Assembly: GCA_023091735.1 (NCBI GenBank) | Contig: JALKBU010001039.1 | Coordinates: 1 to 17,947 of the forward strand | DNA: 17,947 nucleotides | Direction of reading: 5' to 3' | Origin: Trichomonas tenax | Taxonomy: Eukaryota > Parabasalia > Trichomonadida > Trichomonadidae | In this document: positions 1 to 8,244 of the stretch, one piece after another | Layout: the number at the start of each line of letters is the position of its first letter | Numbering within the stretch: the stretch's first letter is position 1 | Made by a program: the position numbers and the translations under genes | The notes under the pieces: model-generated | The model's database searches: none | What the model was told of the DNA's origin: nothing | What the model saw: only the letters and a program-made list of their open reading frames with translations

Positions 1-753
1 CCCAATGACATTCTCGCAACAATTTAAGCATGCATAAATATCGATGTTTTCTTACCAATTACCAGTTAGGTATATGCTCGTTGATGATAGAGTTGTGGCT
101 CGTCAACAACACTAACCTGGATGTATTTGTTAGCCAACAAAGATATTTATGACACTTTTTATAAAGGTGACAATTTACCCACGCAAAAAGTGATAATTTA
201 TTTATAAAAGTGACTTTAAAGTTCACCTGTCACTTTTTGATGTTCACTTTTGTCATAGACTCCACGGATTTTCCGAGATATGTCCAATCTAAAAATATAT
301 TTATAAAAGGTAATATTTTTTGCATTTTCTTTTTAAAAAATCGTTTTTCTGCATAAAACAAGCGTTTACGCATGTCGAAAAAGCGGTTATGTGTGTGCAA
401 GCGAAAGAGACCTGCGTCCAGTGTGCGTTATCATTTGTAAAATTAATTATTGTTTTTCGTGATTGAATAAATTTGGACCTAAAATTGTTAACGGTATGAT
501 AATATTTTTATTACAGAATTGGATAGTGTATACAATTTATTTAGAGAACTTGAAGTCAAAATTAATGATCATCGTATGAATTTCTGAGATATGAAGAAAT
601 TACGTAATTTATGAGCTGATTTTTTGAAGTTTATTGGTACTCATGTATTGCATGGTATGCGTTAATTCATGCGGAAAAGCCTCAGCTTGCAGTTTACATA
701 TGAGTTTGGGGTAAACAGCGTTGAACCATCCATTAAAAAATGAATCTGACAAT
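1..753. other. Non-coding region upstream of TRAPPC8-like gene
   Basis: No open frame of convincing length or composition is seen. The segment is AT-rich. Its main content is the motif cluster at 151-257, listed separately. Bases 361-425 are slightly richer in GC and hold short inverted pairs such as GCG/CGC, without a recognisable RNA fold. The last 50 bases before the ATG at 754 hold no canonical TCAYW initiator. A six-codon ORF (740-757) overlaps the gene start. Confidence 0.6.
151..257. repeat. Cluster of GTCACTTTT/AAAAGTGAC motifs in both orientations
   Basis: Six motif copies lie in 107 bases: GACACTTTT at 151, AAGGTGAC at 164, AAAAGTGA at 186, AAAAGTGAC at 206, GTCACTTTT at 229 and TCACTTTT at 244, which runs into GTCATA. 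Neighbouring copies face each other and form dyads: 151-171 is close to palindromic, and 209-226 is a palindrome with one inserted base. On one strand or the other most copies contain TCAC followed by T, which fits the trichomonad initiator. They lie about 500 bases before the TRAPPC8-like ATG, too far to be its usual short-leader start site. The role is unknown. Confidence 0.6.
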
Positions 754-3700
754 ATGACATGTAAACACCCAAAAAGTCAGGGTGAGTGGCTAAAGTATTG
801 TGAAACTGGGTCAATGGAGAATGAAAACGATTTCTTAAGTTTCTTGTATCAAAAATTCGCTGCCGCGATATGCATCAACGTTGATGAAGAGACAATGAAG
901 CGTTTTCCTCAAGTTTCACAGACAAAATCTGTTTTAACACAGTTTTCTTTAGATAAAACGGCTGTTGGAGTGCCGAGAATCATCGATTGGTCCGAATTTA
1001 CGATGAAAAATGAAGAAGAAATATCAATAACTTCAAACAGTGTCTTTGATGAAATCGGATCTTTGTTTGCAAACGAAGAATTTTACCAAAACTTCAAAAT
1101 ATCGGATAAAAGTGAAGTAATAGATCGATACAAACTAAATATGTCGCGAAGTTCCTACAAAATTGACCAGATGTCGCATCATACTCCGTGGTTTAAATGG
1201 TTTCGTGAATTTATTTGTCACGAAACGATGTTTCAGACCGGGTTTATGTCAGACATTCCCTTCTGTTTCTTATATATTACTTCAGGACAAAATGTTAAAT
1301 TACCTCAACAAATTTTTAAGAATAGCAAAGTTCCACACATTCTAACGGAATTTAAAGACACGGGATACCTAAAATTCATAATGAATTCGTGTTGCCACAT
1401 TTTGTTATATTTATCAGATAATAAAGAAGAATTAGACAGGTTTCACACTACTTCTGCATTCGATTTAGTGTTTAGGATGCATATCAGCGAATTTAACGAT
1501 ACTATTTCAGATACATTTCAACAATTAGTTTTGAATTTTGTTAACACGAAATACTTGAAATTACAGACAACTCTCAACGTAGATCAGGGAGGGAAGGTTT
1601 CTATATTCTCATCTAAGCCAACAGTTCTTCAAAGATTACGACTCGCGACTTATAATTTTCAACTCGGAAATTACACCGATGCAGCGAAGCAATTTCAGTC
1701 TATTTCCGGTAGTAATCAAGAGTACTACAATTACATCAGCTTCATGAAGCTTTTAACATCGATTGCAGACACCAGATCGCGATTTCAAATGGACAAGTTC
1801 ATTTCGCAAGATGAAATCGATTCCAGCGATGTGCTGTTCATATTGATACGTTTCGTACTGTATTTATCGATGCTTGAGACATATGATGTTGATATCAAAG
1901 ATATTCACGCTATGGAGAACAAAATAGTCAATTTATTCGCAAAAGTGTCCAATCAGAAGCTTAAATTACTACTCAGAGCTATCGCTTTCGAAGAATTTTC
2001 GACATATTATTTCAGACATGGATTTTTAAAGAAATTCACGAGTTCACTATACGAAGCAGTTATTCAGTACAACAAATTGGCGTTAACAGGACATGTTATT
2101 CGTTGTTTCTCATTCATTCACCAAATAATTTACAAGGATATCGATTTTAATGCTTATTTTGTTGCCGGATCTCCATCAAAGTCTCTCAATAGACAGATGT
2201 CGATGCAGTGGAACTTCATTGGTGCTCATTCATTGTTAAATATCGCAATTGCGCTTTCTCAAGCAAAAGCATATTCACAAGCTTTAGAACTCATTTTTGT
2301 CATCCTTTCAGCGAAGTTTAACTATCCTCTGCATGATGAGGAGACATTTAAGACACTTTTCTCTGTCTACAACTTCAGCAGGAAAAACATCATCGACGTG
2401 AAAGATATTAATTTAGTTTCGATAAATCGCGACAAAATCAGTATTCAGTGTTATGGATCTTTGGAATACTTTGATTTTGACAAAGACGAATTCGCAGACA
2501 TTATGCAGATCAGATCGAAGCTTTATAAAACAGTTCGCGGAACAAATGCAATTTCATCAATGTGGGCGGGCGAGAAATCAACAGAAAATCAGTCCAAAAC
2601 AATTGTTTGCGGTGAACAGATGATCATAAAGATTCCAATACAGAATGACAGATGGTTCTCTCTTCTTCTTGGTGATTTGTCATTGAACAATGATGGACCA
2701 GAAACAGAGATATCAGCAATTAAAAAAATCGAGATTGAAAAGAGAAAGACAAAAGTTTTATCATTCATGATTAAACCATCGAAACCAGGAACATTTAAGA
2801 TCACAAATCTATCGTTTAAGTACTGGAATATATTGGATGATATTGTTTCACTCAATTCAGTATCATTCACAGCGATTGATTCAATTCCTTCATTGAATGT
2901 TGAGTTCTCAGAAATTCCTCAGGAATTAAGTGTTGGACAGACAATTTACGCAAAATGCAAACTCACAAACTTCGGATCACAGCCAATTAATCAGATCACA
3001 GTGATCTCAGATCAAATACATAACTTCAATTTCGAGTTTCCGGGCGATTTGAAGCATGACCACATGATCACGAAAGTTTTAACAGGAAAGAGTTTGAATC
3101 CACAAGAATCTATGGAAATTTCCGCAATATTGCATGTTTTCAATCCTGGATCAATCACTGTCCATTTGATCTTCAATTTTGTTGGCGAAGCAGGAACAGA
3201 ATGGAGATTTATTCCATACAGAATTAATTCTATCATTAAGCAAAGAGAAACAATCACAAGCCGCATTATATCCGATCCAACGACAACAGAGAAACAGATA
3301 CTGTTGACAGAAATTACATCTGGAGATGTTGACATCGAAGTTGATCAAATCCAATTAATTGGGAAGAAAGTTTTCGACTTCAATCCTATCAAAGTTTCAA
3401 GAAACAGTCGTTATTCGCTTATTAATCAAATTGTTGATGATCAGGAATCGAGCATTGATGCAAATCATATCAACTTCGTTGATTCAAGAAGATATTGCGG
3501 TGTTATACAGACCAAAGCTTCAGATGACTCAACTTCGCACTTTCTAATTATGGGAGTTCCGACACCAAAAGAAGATCTTCGATATATTCTCAACGCTGAA
3601 TCAGAACTCACGTATTCTCCAGACATGAATATCGAGCTCACCATAACTATAAAGAACTTTGGTACATCTCCATCGAAGGAAATGTTCATCTCTCCATTCA

Positions 3701-3909
3701 AACCGAAGTCGACGAGACTTGAGAATCTGCTGTGGTACGGCGCTTATCGCAAGTTAGTTCCGTCATTAGAATGTGGTCAGGAATTCAAAGTCACATTCAA
3801 TGCGCAGCCACTGTCGCCGGGAATATATAATGTTGGCCACTTCAAGCTCAGGAAAGGCAATTCTAAGGAAATTTTGACCTTAACTCATATTATTTTTGTC
3901 AGAATGTAA
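754..3909 (+). CDS. TRAPPC8: TRAPPC8/Trs85-like TRAPP III tether subunit
   Basis: A protein of 1051 residues that I recognise as the TRAPPC8/Trs85 family. This subunit belongs to TRAPP III, the multisubunit tether and Rab1/Ypt1 exchange factor acting in ER-Golgi traffic and autophagy. Visible family signatures in order: HTPWF near residue 143 (family TTPWF), ILLYLSD near 216 (family YYVLLHD), a helical stretch DRFHTTSAFDLVFRMHISEF near 228, an alpha-solenoid/TPR-like part starting about 292 (LRLATYNFQLGNY), and after about 620 a beta-rich half resembling the Ig-like C-terminal domains (IKIPIQNDRWFSLLLGDLSL). It is shorter than human TRAPPC8 and longer than yeast Trs85. The open frame reaches back to a TTG at 721, but the first in-frame ATG is 754; Met at 814 is an alternative. 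The stop is part of TAAA, fitting a trichomonad poly(A) signal. No canonical initiator is seen upstream. Confidence 0.85.
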   Translation: MTCKHPKSQGEWLKYCETGSMENENDFLSFLYQKFAAAICINVDEETMKRFPQVSQTKSVLTQFSLDKTAVGVPRIIDWSEFTMKNEEEISITSNSVFDEIGSLFANEEFYQNFKISDKSEVIDRYKLNMSRSSYKIDQMSHHTPWFKWFREFICHETMFQTGFMSDIPFCFLYITSGQNVKLPQQIFKNSKVPHILTEFKDTGYLKFIMNSCCHILLYLSDNKEELDRFHTTSAFDLVFRMHISEFNDTISDTFQQLVLNFVNTKYLKLQTTLNVDQGGKVSIFSSKPTVLQRLRLATYNFQLGNYTDAAKQFQSISGSNQEYYNYISFMKLLTSIADTRSRFQMDKFISQDEIDSSDVLFILIRFVLYLSMLETYDVDIKDIHAMENKIVNLFAKVSNQKLKLLLRAIAFEEFSTYYFRHGFLKKFTSSLYEAVIQYNKLALTGHVIRCFSFIHQIIYKDIDFNAYFVAGSPSKSLNRQMSMQWNFIGAHSLLNIAIALSQAKAYSQALELIFVILSAKFNYPLHDEETFKTLFSVYNFSRKNIIDVKDINLVSINRDKISIQCYGSLEYFDFDKDEFADIMQIRSKLYKTVRGTNAISSMWAGEKSTENQSKTIVCGEQMIIKIPIQNDRWFSLLLGDLSLNNDGPETEISAIKKIEIEKRKTKVLSFMIKPSKPGTFKITNLSFKYWNILDDIVSLNSVSFTAIDSIPSLNVEFSEIPQELSVGQTIYAKCKLTNFGSQPINQITVISDQIHNFNFEFPGDLKHDHMITKVLTGKSLNPQESMEISAILHVFNPGSITVHLIFNFVGEAGTEWRFIPYRINSIIKQRETITSRIISDPTTTEKQILLTEITSGDVDIEVDQIQLIGKKVFDFNPIKVSRNSRYSLINQIVDDQESSIDANHINFVDSRRYCGVIQTKASDDSTSHFLIMGVPTPKEDLRYILNAESELTYSPDMNIELTITIKNFGTSPSKEMFISPFKPKSTRLENLLWYGAYRKLVPSLECGQEFKVTFNAQPLSPGIYNVGHFKLRKGNSKEILTLTHIIFVRM

Positions 3910-3955
3910 ATTTGTTTGATATATTATTTATTATAACATTTCCGAAAGTTACCGA

Positions 3956-4200
3956 TCAGTTTGTTTTCCTTTTAGAACGAAGAACAACATAGCGATAGTT
4001 CTTTAATAAAGAGAATGGAACTCCTGTTTCTTTTCTTTTCAAAATTGTGGTGAAACACTTCATGGATAAATAATCAATAGAAATTGGTGAATTCTCTGCG
4101 TTCCTGTAATGATGAAGAACTGAGAATTCTATCAATCCGAGAGAAGAGAAATCTCTTTTGAGAAGAAGTCATTCTTCAACTGAAAATGCAAATAACGATT
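3956..4200 (-). pseudogene. Remnant of a second peptidase E-like (S51) gene
   Basis: Bases 4088-4182 align by eye with 5425-5520 of the intact S51 gene in the same orientation, with only scattered differences over about 80 bases. Read on the minus strand the fragment gives SVEE, stop, LLLKRDFSSLGLIEFSVLHH, matching intact SVEEGPLLKGDFSSLGLIEFSVLPHY and keeping the His equivalent to the catalytic one. The stop is TGA at 4169-4171 where the intact gene has GGA. After HHY the frame stays open to a TGA at 3956-3958 but diverges, with only a weak match near its end (KNYRYVVLRS against NNFQVFTVSD). The N-terminal half, including the nucleophile region, is missing; the beta-helix gene starts where it should be. 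It is probably the decayed copy of a duplicated gene. Confidence 0.75.
4169..4173 (+). promoter_or_regulatory. Candidate initiator for the beta-helix gene (TCATT)
   Basis: TCATT fits the trichomonad initiator TCA+1 Y W, with the putative +1 A at 4171, 15 bases before the ATG at 4186. The same spacing range is seen at the S51, profilin and aminotransferase genes. The intact S51 gene reads TCCTT at the equivalent place. The motif is short, so chance is a real alternative. Confidence 0.45.
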
Positions 4201-5262
4201 TGTTTTCTGTTGAATAAGGTTCTTTTATATTTTTCTCTCTTTTTCATTTTTAGAAGAGATTGGACAGAATTCTACGACAACGATGAATCACGCAACAAAT
4301 TCTTCCACAAATCAACAAAACTCTCTCTCAGTCCTTCAAACGAAAACTACCACATCTCGCATTGCACCTTTAATTCGATCTCAAACGACGGAGCACTTTA
4401 CTTCAATCAAGGAGATTACCAATCAGCAGTTGTTCCTATGAAAATCCTCCTTGAAAACAGTTTTTTCGAAAACTGCAGTTCTTCTTCTACTTCGAGATCA
4501 GGTTGTTTCTATTGTCGTAATTACAAAGGTTTCAGTGTCCAACAACATAATTGTTACAGAGATTCAATATCATCAAAATATTCTGCATTTTTCCAACTCA
4601 GTTCAGATAACAGTTCATCACCAAGTTACGCACAATATCTTTCTATTTCAGACTGCGGAGATGAAACAAAAAGTACTGAATTCATTATTCTTTTAGCATG
4701 GGGAAGTTTACGAGCAGATAAAATCAACTTCACTGAAAATCGTGCTCAAAATAGATTGTTTTATACTATTTTAGACAGATGCAACGGAAATATTACATAT
4801 TGCAACATCAATGATAACAATCAGACAAAAGTTTCATCAGATTATGCTCTAATTCAGTTTAGGTCTAACGATGGCTCAAAATACAACAGTCATCATTGCA
4901 ACGTTGTCAACAACAAATGTCAACAAATTCTTTTTTATTCACATAAGAGCAGTAATGTTGAATATTTTGTTTTTGATGAAAATGAAGCGAAAACAATGTT
5001 TTATTGCTATGGATCAGGATATTCCATTTCCATCAGCAACTCATATTTATCAGAATTTTCTGGTGAACTTAAAGGCGGTTCTGGAACTGTTACAACAACA
5101 AAAATGAGAGCAGACAGTCAGAACATCGGAATCATTGATGTGATTCCTGTCTTTTTAGGCGGTAACTGTAAAATCGTTATCCAACAAGTTACGTTATTTA
5201 TCAAAATATTCAACCCTCGATACATTTTTTACGGTGCAACACACTTCACCCTTAGTCTATAG
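4186..5262 (+). CDS. Secreted beta-helix-like trichomonad family protein
   Basis: A protein of 358 residues. Residues 1-22 are hydrophobic (FLLNKVLLYFSLFFIF) and act plausibly as a signal peptide or anchor, although a Lys interrupts them. From RDWTEFY (24-30) onward there are repeated short strands with Asn, Ser and Cys at turns: NYHISHCTFNSIS (54-66), LENSFFENCSS (89-99), GNITYCNIND (201-210), YSISISNSYLSEF (279-291). This pattern suggests a right-handed parallel beta-helix like those of large trichomonad surface/secreted families. No C-terminal membrane segment is seen. A degraded relative lies at 14048-14708 on the other strand; both end in a similar YG..xFxLxL motif, so this C-terminus looks native. 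The start codon lies inside the S51 remnant, and the gene ends 32 bases before the convergent intact S51 gene. The ligand and function are unknown. Confidence 0.75.
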   Translation: MQITICFLLNKVLLYFSLFFIFRRDWTEFYDNDESRNKFFHKSTKLSLSPSNENYHISHCTFNSISNDGALYFNQGDYQSAVVPMKILLENSFFENCSSSSTSRSGCFYCRNYKGFSVQQHNCYRDSISSKYSAFFQLSSDNSSSPSYAQYLSISDCGDETKSTEFIILLAWGSLRADKINFTENRAQNRLFYTILDRCNGNITYCNINDNNQTKVSSDYALIQFRSNDGSKYNSHHCNVVNNKCQQILFYSHKSSNVEYFVFDENEAKTMFYCYGSGYSISISNSYLSEFSGELKGGSGTVTTTKMRADSQNIGIIDVIPVFLGGNCKIVIQQVTLFIKIFNPRYIFYGATHFTLSL

Positions 5263-5294
5263 ATTTACACTTTATTTCGTAAATGAGTAAAAAT

Positions 5295-5915
5295 TTAACG
5301 ATTGAATGTCAAAATCTCCGTTTTGTTGTCAGAAACAGTAAAAACTTGGAAGTTGTTGATAGGTTTCAGATCGAGTTTGTCGGAGAACTTTTCGATGATA
5401 GTTTCGCATGATTGAGAGAAATGTTCGTTTGTGTAATGAGGAAGAACTGAGAATTCGATCAATCCCAGAGATGAGAAATCTCCTTTTAGAAGAGGTCCTT
5501 CTTCAACTGAATCCATATCTGCACAATAACCAATATCGTTCGAAACAATAATCGAACCTGCAGATTCACCAATGAATGGCTTTCCATTCCTGACTTCTCT
5601 GATTATCAATTCATCAGCGTGAGTTCGCTTTAATTCCTGAAGCAGAAAGAATGTATTTCCACCTGCAACGAAAATCATATCGCAATTTGTTAATTTAGTT
5701 TCGATTTCTTCATGAGAAGCTGTATTCAATTCTAGTTCGACGACTTTTACACCAAGATTTTCGAATGATTCTTTTGAATGAGTCAAATAATGTTTAGTTT
5801 TTTCAGGAATGGCGGCAGTCGGTATCCAACACACTGTTTTACCTGAACAGTCACCAAGAAAACCTGTCAAAAGTTTGAAAACTCTCTTGAAATAGGAGCA
5901 GAGAAATAACTTCAT
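5295..5915 (-). CDS. Peptidase E-like (S51 family) protein, bacterial type
   Basis: A protein of 206 residues, the usual length for the S51 family (dipeptidase E, alpha-aspartyl dipeptidase, class I glutamine amidotransferase-like fold). Key sites: FVAGGNTFFLLQELK (82-96), the nucleophile elbow GESAGS with Ser118, and the catalytic His in LPHY (His160); Asp133 or Asp135 in YCADMD may complete the triad. The whole protein, from MKLFLCSYF on, resembles Firmicutes homologues more than typical eukaryotic enzymes, which points to lateral transfer from bacteria (inference). The likely reaction is hydrolysis of small N-terminal Asp peptides in the cytosol, but exact substrates in this subfamily are not safely predictable. 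The start is the ATG at 5915; the frame reaches a TTG at 5936. A TCACT initiator lies 16 bases upstream, at the first copy of the tandem array. The stop lies in TAAA. A dead partial copy lies at 3956-4200. Confidence 0.85.
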   Translation of the reverse strand: MKLFLCSYFKRVFKLLTGFLGDCSGKTVCWIPTAAIPEKTKHYLTHSKESFENLGVKVVELELNTASHEEIETKLTNCDMIFVAGGNTFFLLQELKRTHADELIIREVRNGKPFIGESAGSIIVSNDIGYCADMDSVEEGPLLKGDFSSLGLIEFSVLPHYTNEHFSQSCETIIEKFSDKLDLKPINNFQVFTVSDNKTEILTFNR

Positions 5916-5925
5916 TTTATTAATC

Positions 5926-6072
5926 AAAAGTGACAAAAATTATCGGAAAAGTGAAGCGATTGAAAATTTAAAGTGTCAATAATTAAAAAGTGTCAGTATA
6001 ACACAAGTGACGAAAATGAATTGAATTTAAAAGTGACATATTGTTAAAAAGTGTCAGGGTAATAAAAGTGAC
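5926..6072 (-). repeat. Tandem array of eight GTCACTTTT-like elements
   Basis: Read on the plus strand, copies start at 5926 (AAAAGTGAC), 5947 (AAAAGTGAA), 5969 (TAAAGTGTC), 5986 (AAAAGTGTC), 6003 (ACAAGTGAC), 6029 (AAAAGTGAC), 6047 (AAAAGTGTC) and 6064 (AAAAGTGAC). All share one orientation, and start-to-start steps are 21, 22, 17, 17, 26, 18 and 17. Part of the array is a degenerate tandem duplication with a 61-base offset: 5960-6011 matches 6021-6072, including an identical 14-mer at 5983 and 6044. The array lies directly upstream of the S51 gene, whose start site is the first copy. It could be an amplified promoter element, a factor-binding array or a decayed minisatellite. Confidence 0.8.
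5929..5933 (-). promoter_or_regulatory. Initiator of the S51 peptidase gene (TCACT)
   Basis: Read on the minus strand, TCACT fits TCA+1 Y W with the +1 A at 5931, 16 bases before the ATG at 5915. It is embedded in GTCACTTTT, which also fits the longer TCAYWYY form. This is the gene-proximal copy of the array at 5926-6072. Confidence 0.6.
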
Positions 6073-6932
6073 GTTCAAAAAATTAATGATCAATGTTTTT
6101 TATTCGATTTTAAAGCCCATTAATGTTATATCCAACCATATGTAGGTCCATTAATGACATTTTCATTGACAACTAAAGCTAATTTCATATTTTTTTGCAT
6201 GAATTTCATGATTTTGCATGAAAAGTAATATTACAGCAGTCATTTTGTGTTATATTCTATTTCAATGGGACAGAATAATTATATCAACTGATTAATGGTC
6301 AGTGAACGCATTGATATTTCCATTGTTCATCACAAAGTTGTCACAAACAAGGATTATTGCTTATAGGTTGTGTCCTGTGCTCCTTTGTGAGTCCATTTGC
6401 GAAATAATAAATCCATAAATCGCTGTGTTGGTGAAAAATCTCGAAAATTGAGTCTAATCGTTACTGTCAACAAGTGTGGAACACCATTCTTTGGACGAAA
6501 GAAATCGAATAGGAATGGTTCCAAATCATTCTGCTTTCATCGGTTTTCCAAATTTTGGCTACCTATTGATTACGCGGCCTTTCGTCGTAAAAGATGATAA
6601 TAATTTTCACCGGTGATTGCAGATATCACCATTTTAAGGCAATCGATAATTTTCATTTAGCAATTTGTCACTTTTAATCATTCTTTCGAAATTATGATAT
6701 TCTTTGACTGCATGGGAATCAATGATGTATTTAAAGGCAAATCATCTTTTCAATAAAAAATCGATGAGATTCACAGTTCACCGCGAATATAGATTTGGCA
6801 GATTGCAAAAAGGCTATAGAACGAGTTTGTCAGATTTTTGTTGTAAACTATACAATCATAAAATTTTATAAGAAAATGTTGAGAAGAATGATTGTGTAAA
6901 CTTATCAAAATAAAATTTATAATTTTTTTTCG
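6073..6932. other. Non-coding region between S51 array and IBD gene
   Basis: AT-rich with no supported gene. It holds a pair of CCATTAATG direct repeats (6118 and 6149) and one more exact GTCACTTTT at 6667-6675. A 66-codon frame at 6397-6597 has no ATG start and no recognisable content. The 30 bases before the ATG at 6933 are almost only A and T and hold no canonical initiator. Confidence 0.6.
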
Positions 6933-7574
6933 ATGAGTTATAGCATTGCTCCAGATAACAACATGCCACTACACTGGGAGATCCTGTCTAAACTGGACCT
7001 CTCCGCGTATCTTTCGCTGAGGAACTTCTTTTACGAACAAATACACAAATCTCGAAAAGGTGAAAGGCTCGATTCCTTCAGTGATAAGCTCAACATGATC
7101 AAAAAGTACATCGATTCGTCGGAATCTGATAAATGGAAGCGTTCAAAGGTTTGCGGTATTATATTTTTCGAAGATCGACTTATTATTAATATTCAGCAGC
7201 TAAGAATCCTCTTGGGCAAGTGTAAATCGTCTATAAACGGATCTTTACAGCAACTTGGCTACACTTCTCTTCCACAAGGCGCTCCATTTGGACAAACGGT
7301 CGTTTCTCAGTACGAATTCCTCGTTAACGATAAGAGTGAGGTAAAGAAGTGGACGTTGAGGGAGAAGAAGCAGGAAAATCCACCACCTGCTGAGCCTTCA
7401 CCCCCTAAGATATTACCAACGGTGCAGCTTCATAAAGTGATCCAAACTCAGCCGACAATCGAAACTTGGGATATAAGGAACCTTTTGAACAACACCATGC
7501 CTTGCCCAATTAAGTTCAGAGCAAAATTATTAAACAAAGTATGCCAACAGGTTTCAGTTCCAGCTGTGTATTGA
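6933..7574 (+). CDS. Initiator-binding domain (IBD) protein, IBP39-like
   Basis: A protein of 213 residues. Residues 12-140 match the trichomonad initiator-binding domain first described in Trichomonas vaginalis IBP39: PLHWEILSKLDLSAYLSLRN (12-31), the charged FYEQIHKSRKGER stretch, WKRSKVCGIIF (68-78), and the recognition-helix region KCKSSINGSLQQLGY (96-110). IBP39 binds the TCA+1 Y W initiator, placing this protein in the nucleus at start-site selection. The DNA-binding domain is followed by a Pro-rich linker (150-162, PPPAEPSPP) and a short tail (about 165-213). IBP39 instead carries a large C-terminal domain that contacts RNA polymerase II, so this is a short paralogue, either a regulator or a competitor (inference). 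The stop is TGA. A TAAA occurs about 70 bases downstream at 7643. Confidence 0.82.
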   Translation: MSYSIAPDNNMPLHWEILSKLDLSAYLSLRNFFYEQIHKSRKGERLDSFSDKLNMIKKYIDSSESDKWKRSKVCGIIFFEDRLIINIQQLRILLGKCKSSINGSLQQLGYTSLPQGAPFGQTVVSQYEFLVNDKSEVKKWTLREKKQENPPPAEPSPPKILPTVQLHKVIQTQPTIETWDIRNLLNNTMPCPIKFRAKLLNKVCQQVSVPAVY

Positions 7575-8244
7575 GATCTGTGCGTTTCATTAGCATCGGG
7601 CTTATTACAGCTTGTCGCACGAGTTTTGTTTGTTGTTGCTCATAAAATTTATCATGAATTTGATTTTATTGGAAATTCAACAGTGTTTTTGAGTATAGTA
7701 AACAACCATTAATTTAATTGGTTTAAAATCTAACGTTTTTTAATCAAATTTTCAAAAGACAAATCATTTTCGTGATTTGCTCGTTATTTTAGTTCCACTT
7801 ATGGTCTATATCTTAAATTTTTTTATCAAAATCGAAAAATCATCATGAAACCACCGTTTTCCGGATGAACATTTTCAAAACGAGATATTTATATATGGCA
7901 ACAGTACCGCTTTATATATACCATGGAATAAGAGTGAACTTTAATCTCAAATTTGGTAAATTCATGAAAAAACAAAAATAATTATAGCAAATTAGCCATT
8001 TTAGGCTCAATTAACTTTTGATTTTTAATATCAATAAATGCAAAGTGTTTGTTTTTAGATAGATTATCTATTGCATAGTTTAAAAATGTAAAAAACCAAT
8101 TATCCAAAATACAATTTTTATAATCATTTTGAAGCTAATGATCGAAAGGAATTGGAATCATAATCAAGAGGGAATTCATTTGTATGGGAAGGTTGCTTGC
8201 AATTTCGCTTATATATATTTCGATTATAAAATCCAAGTCGCTAG
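7575..8244. other. AT-rich intergenic region
   Basis: No gene, clear repeat or RNA fold was seen. The sequence is AT-rich with many homopolymer runs. Two TATATATA-like tracts (about 7890-7920 and 8205-8220) are simple-sequence runs. Confidence 0.55.

Noticed and set aside
721..753. N-terminal extension of the TRAPPC8-like protein from TTG
   Set aside because: Nuclear genes here start at ATG. The same reasoning removes TTG/GTG starts at 5936, 8919, 11812 and 15236; for profilin and the S51 gene an initiator lies inside or at the edge of the extension.
2589..3701. Several minus-strand frames within the TRAPPC8-like gene
   Set aside because: They are shadows of a long coding region with clear homology on the plus strand.
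5926..6072. CRISPR array
   Set aside because: The repeat unit is about 9 bases, the spacers are 8-17 bases and partly duplicated, and the setting is eukaryotic.
6397..6597. 66-codon plus-strand frame
   Set aside because: It starts at TTG, has no in-frame ATG and no protein-like signature.
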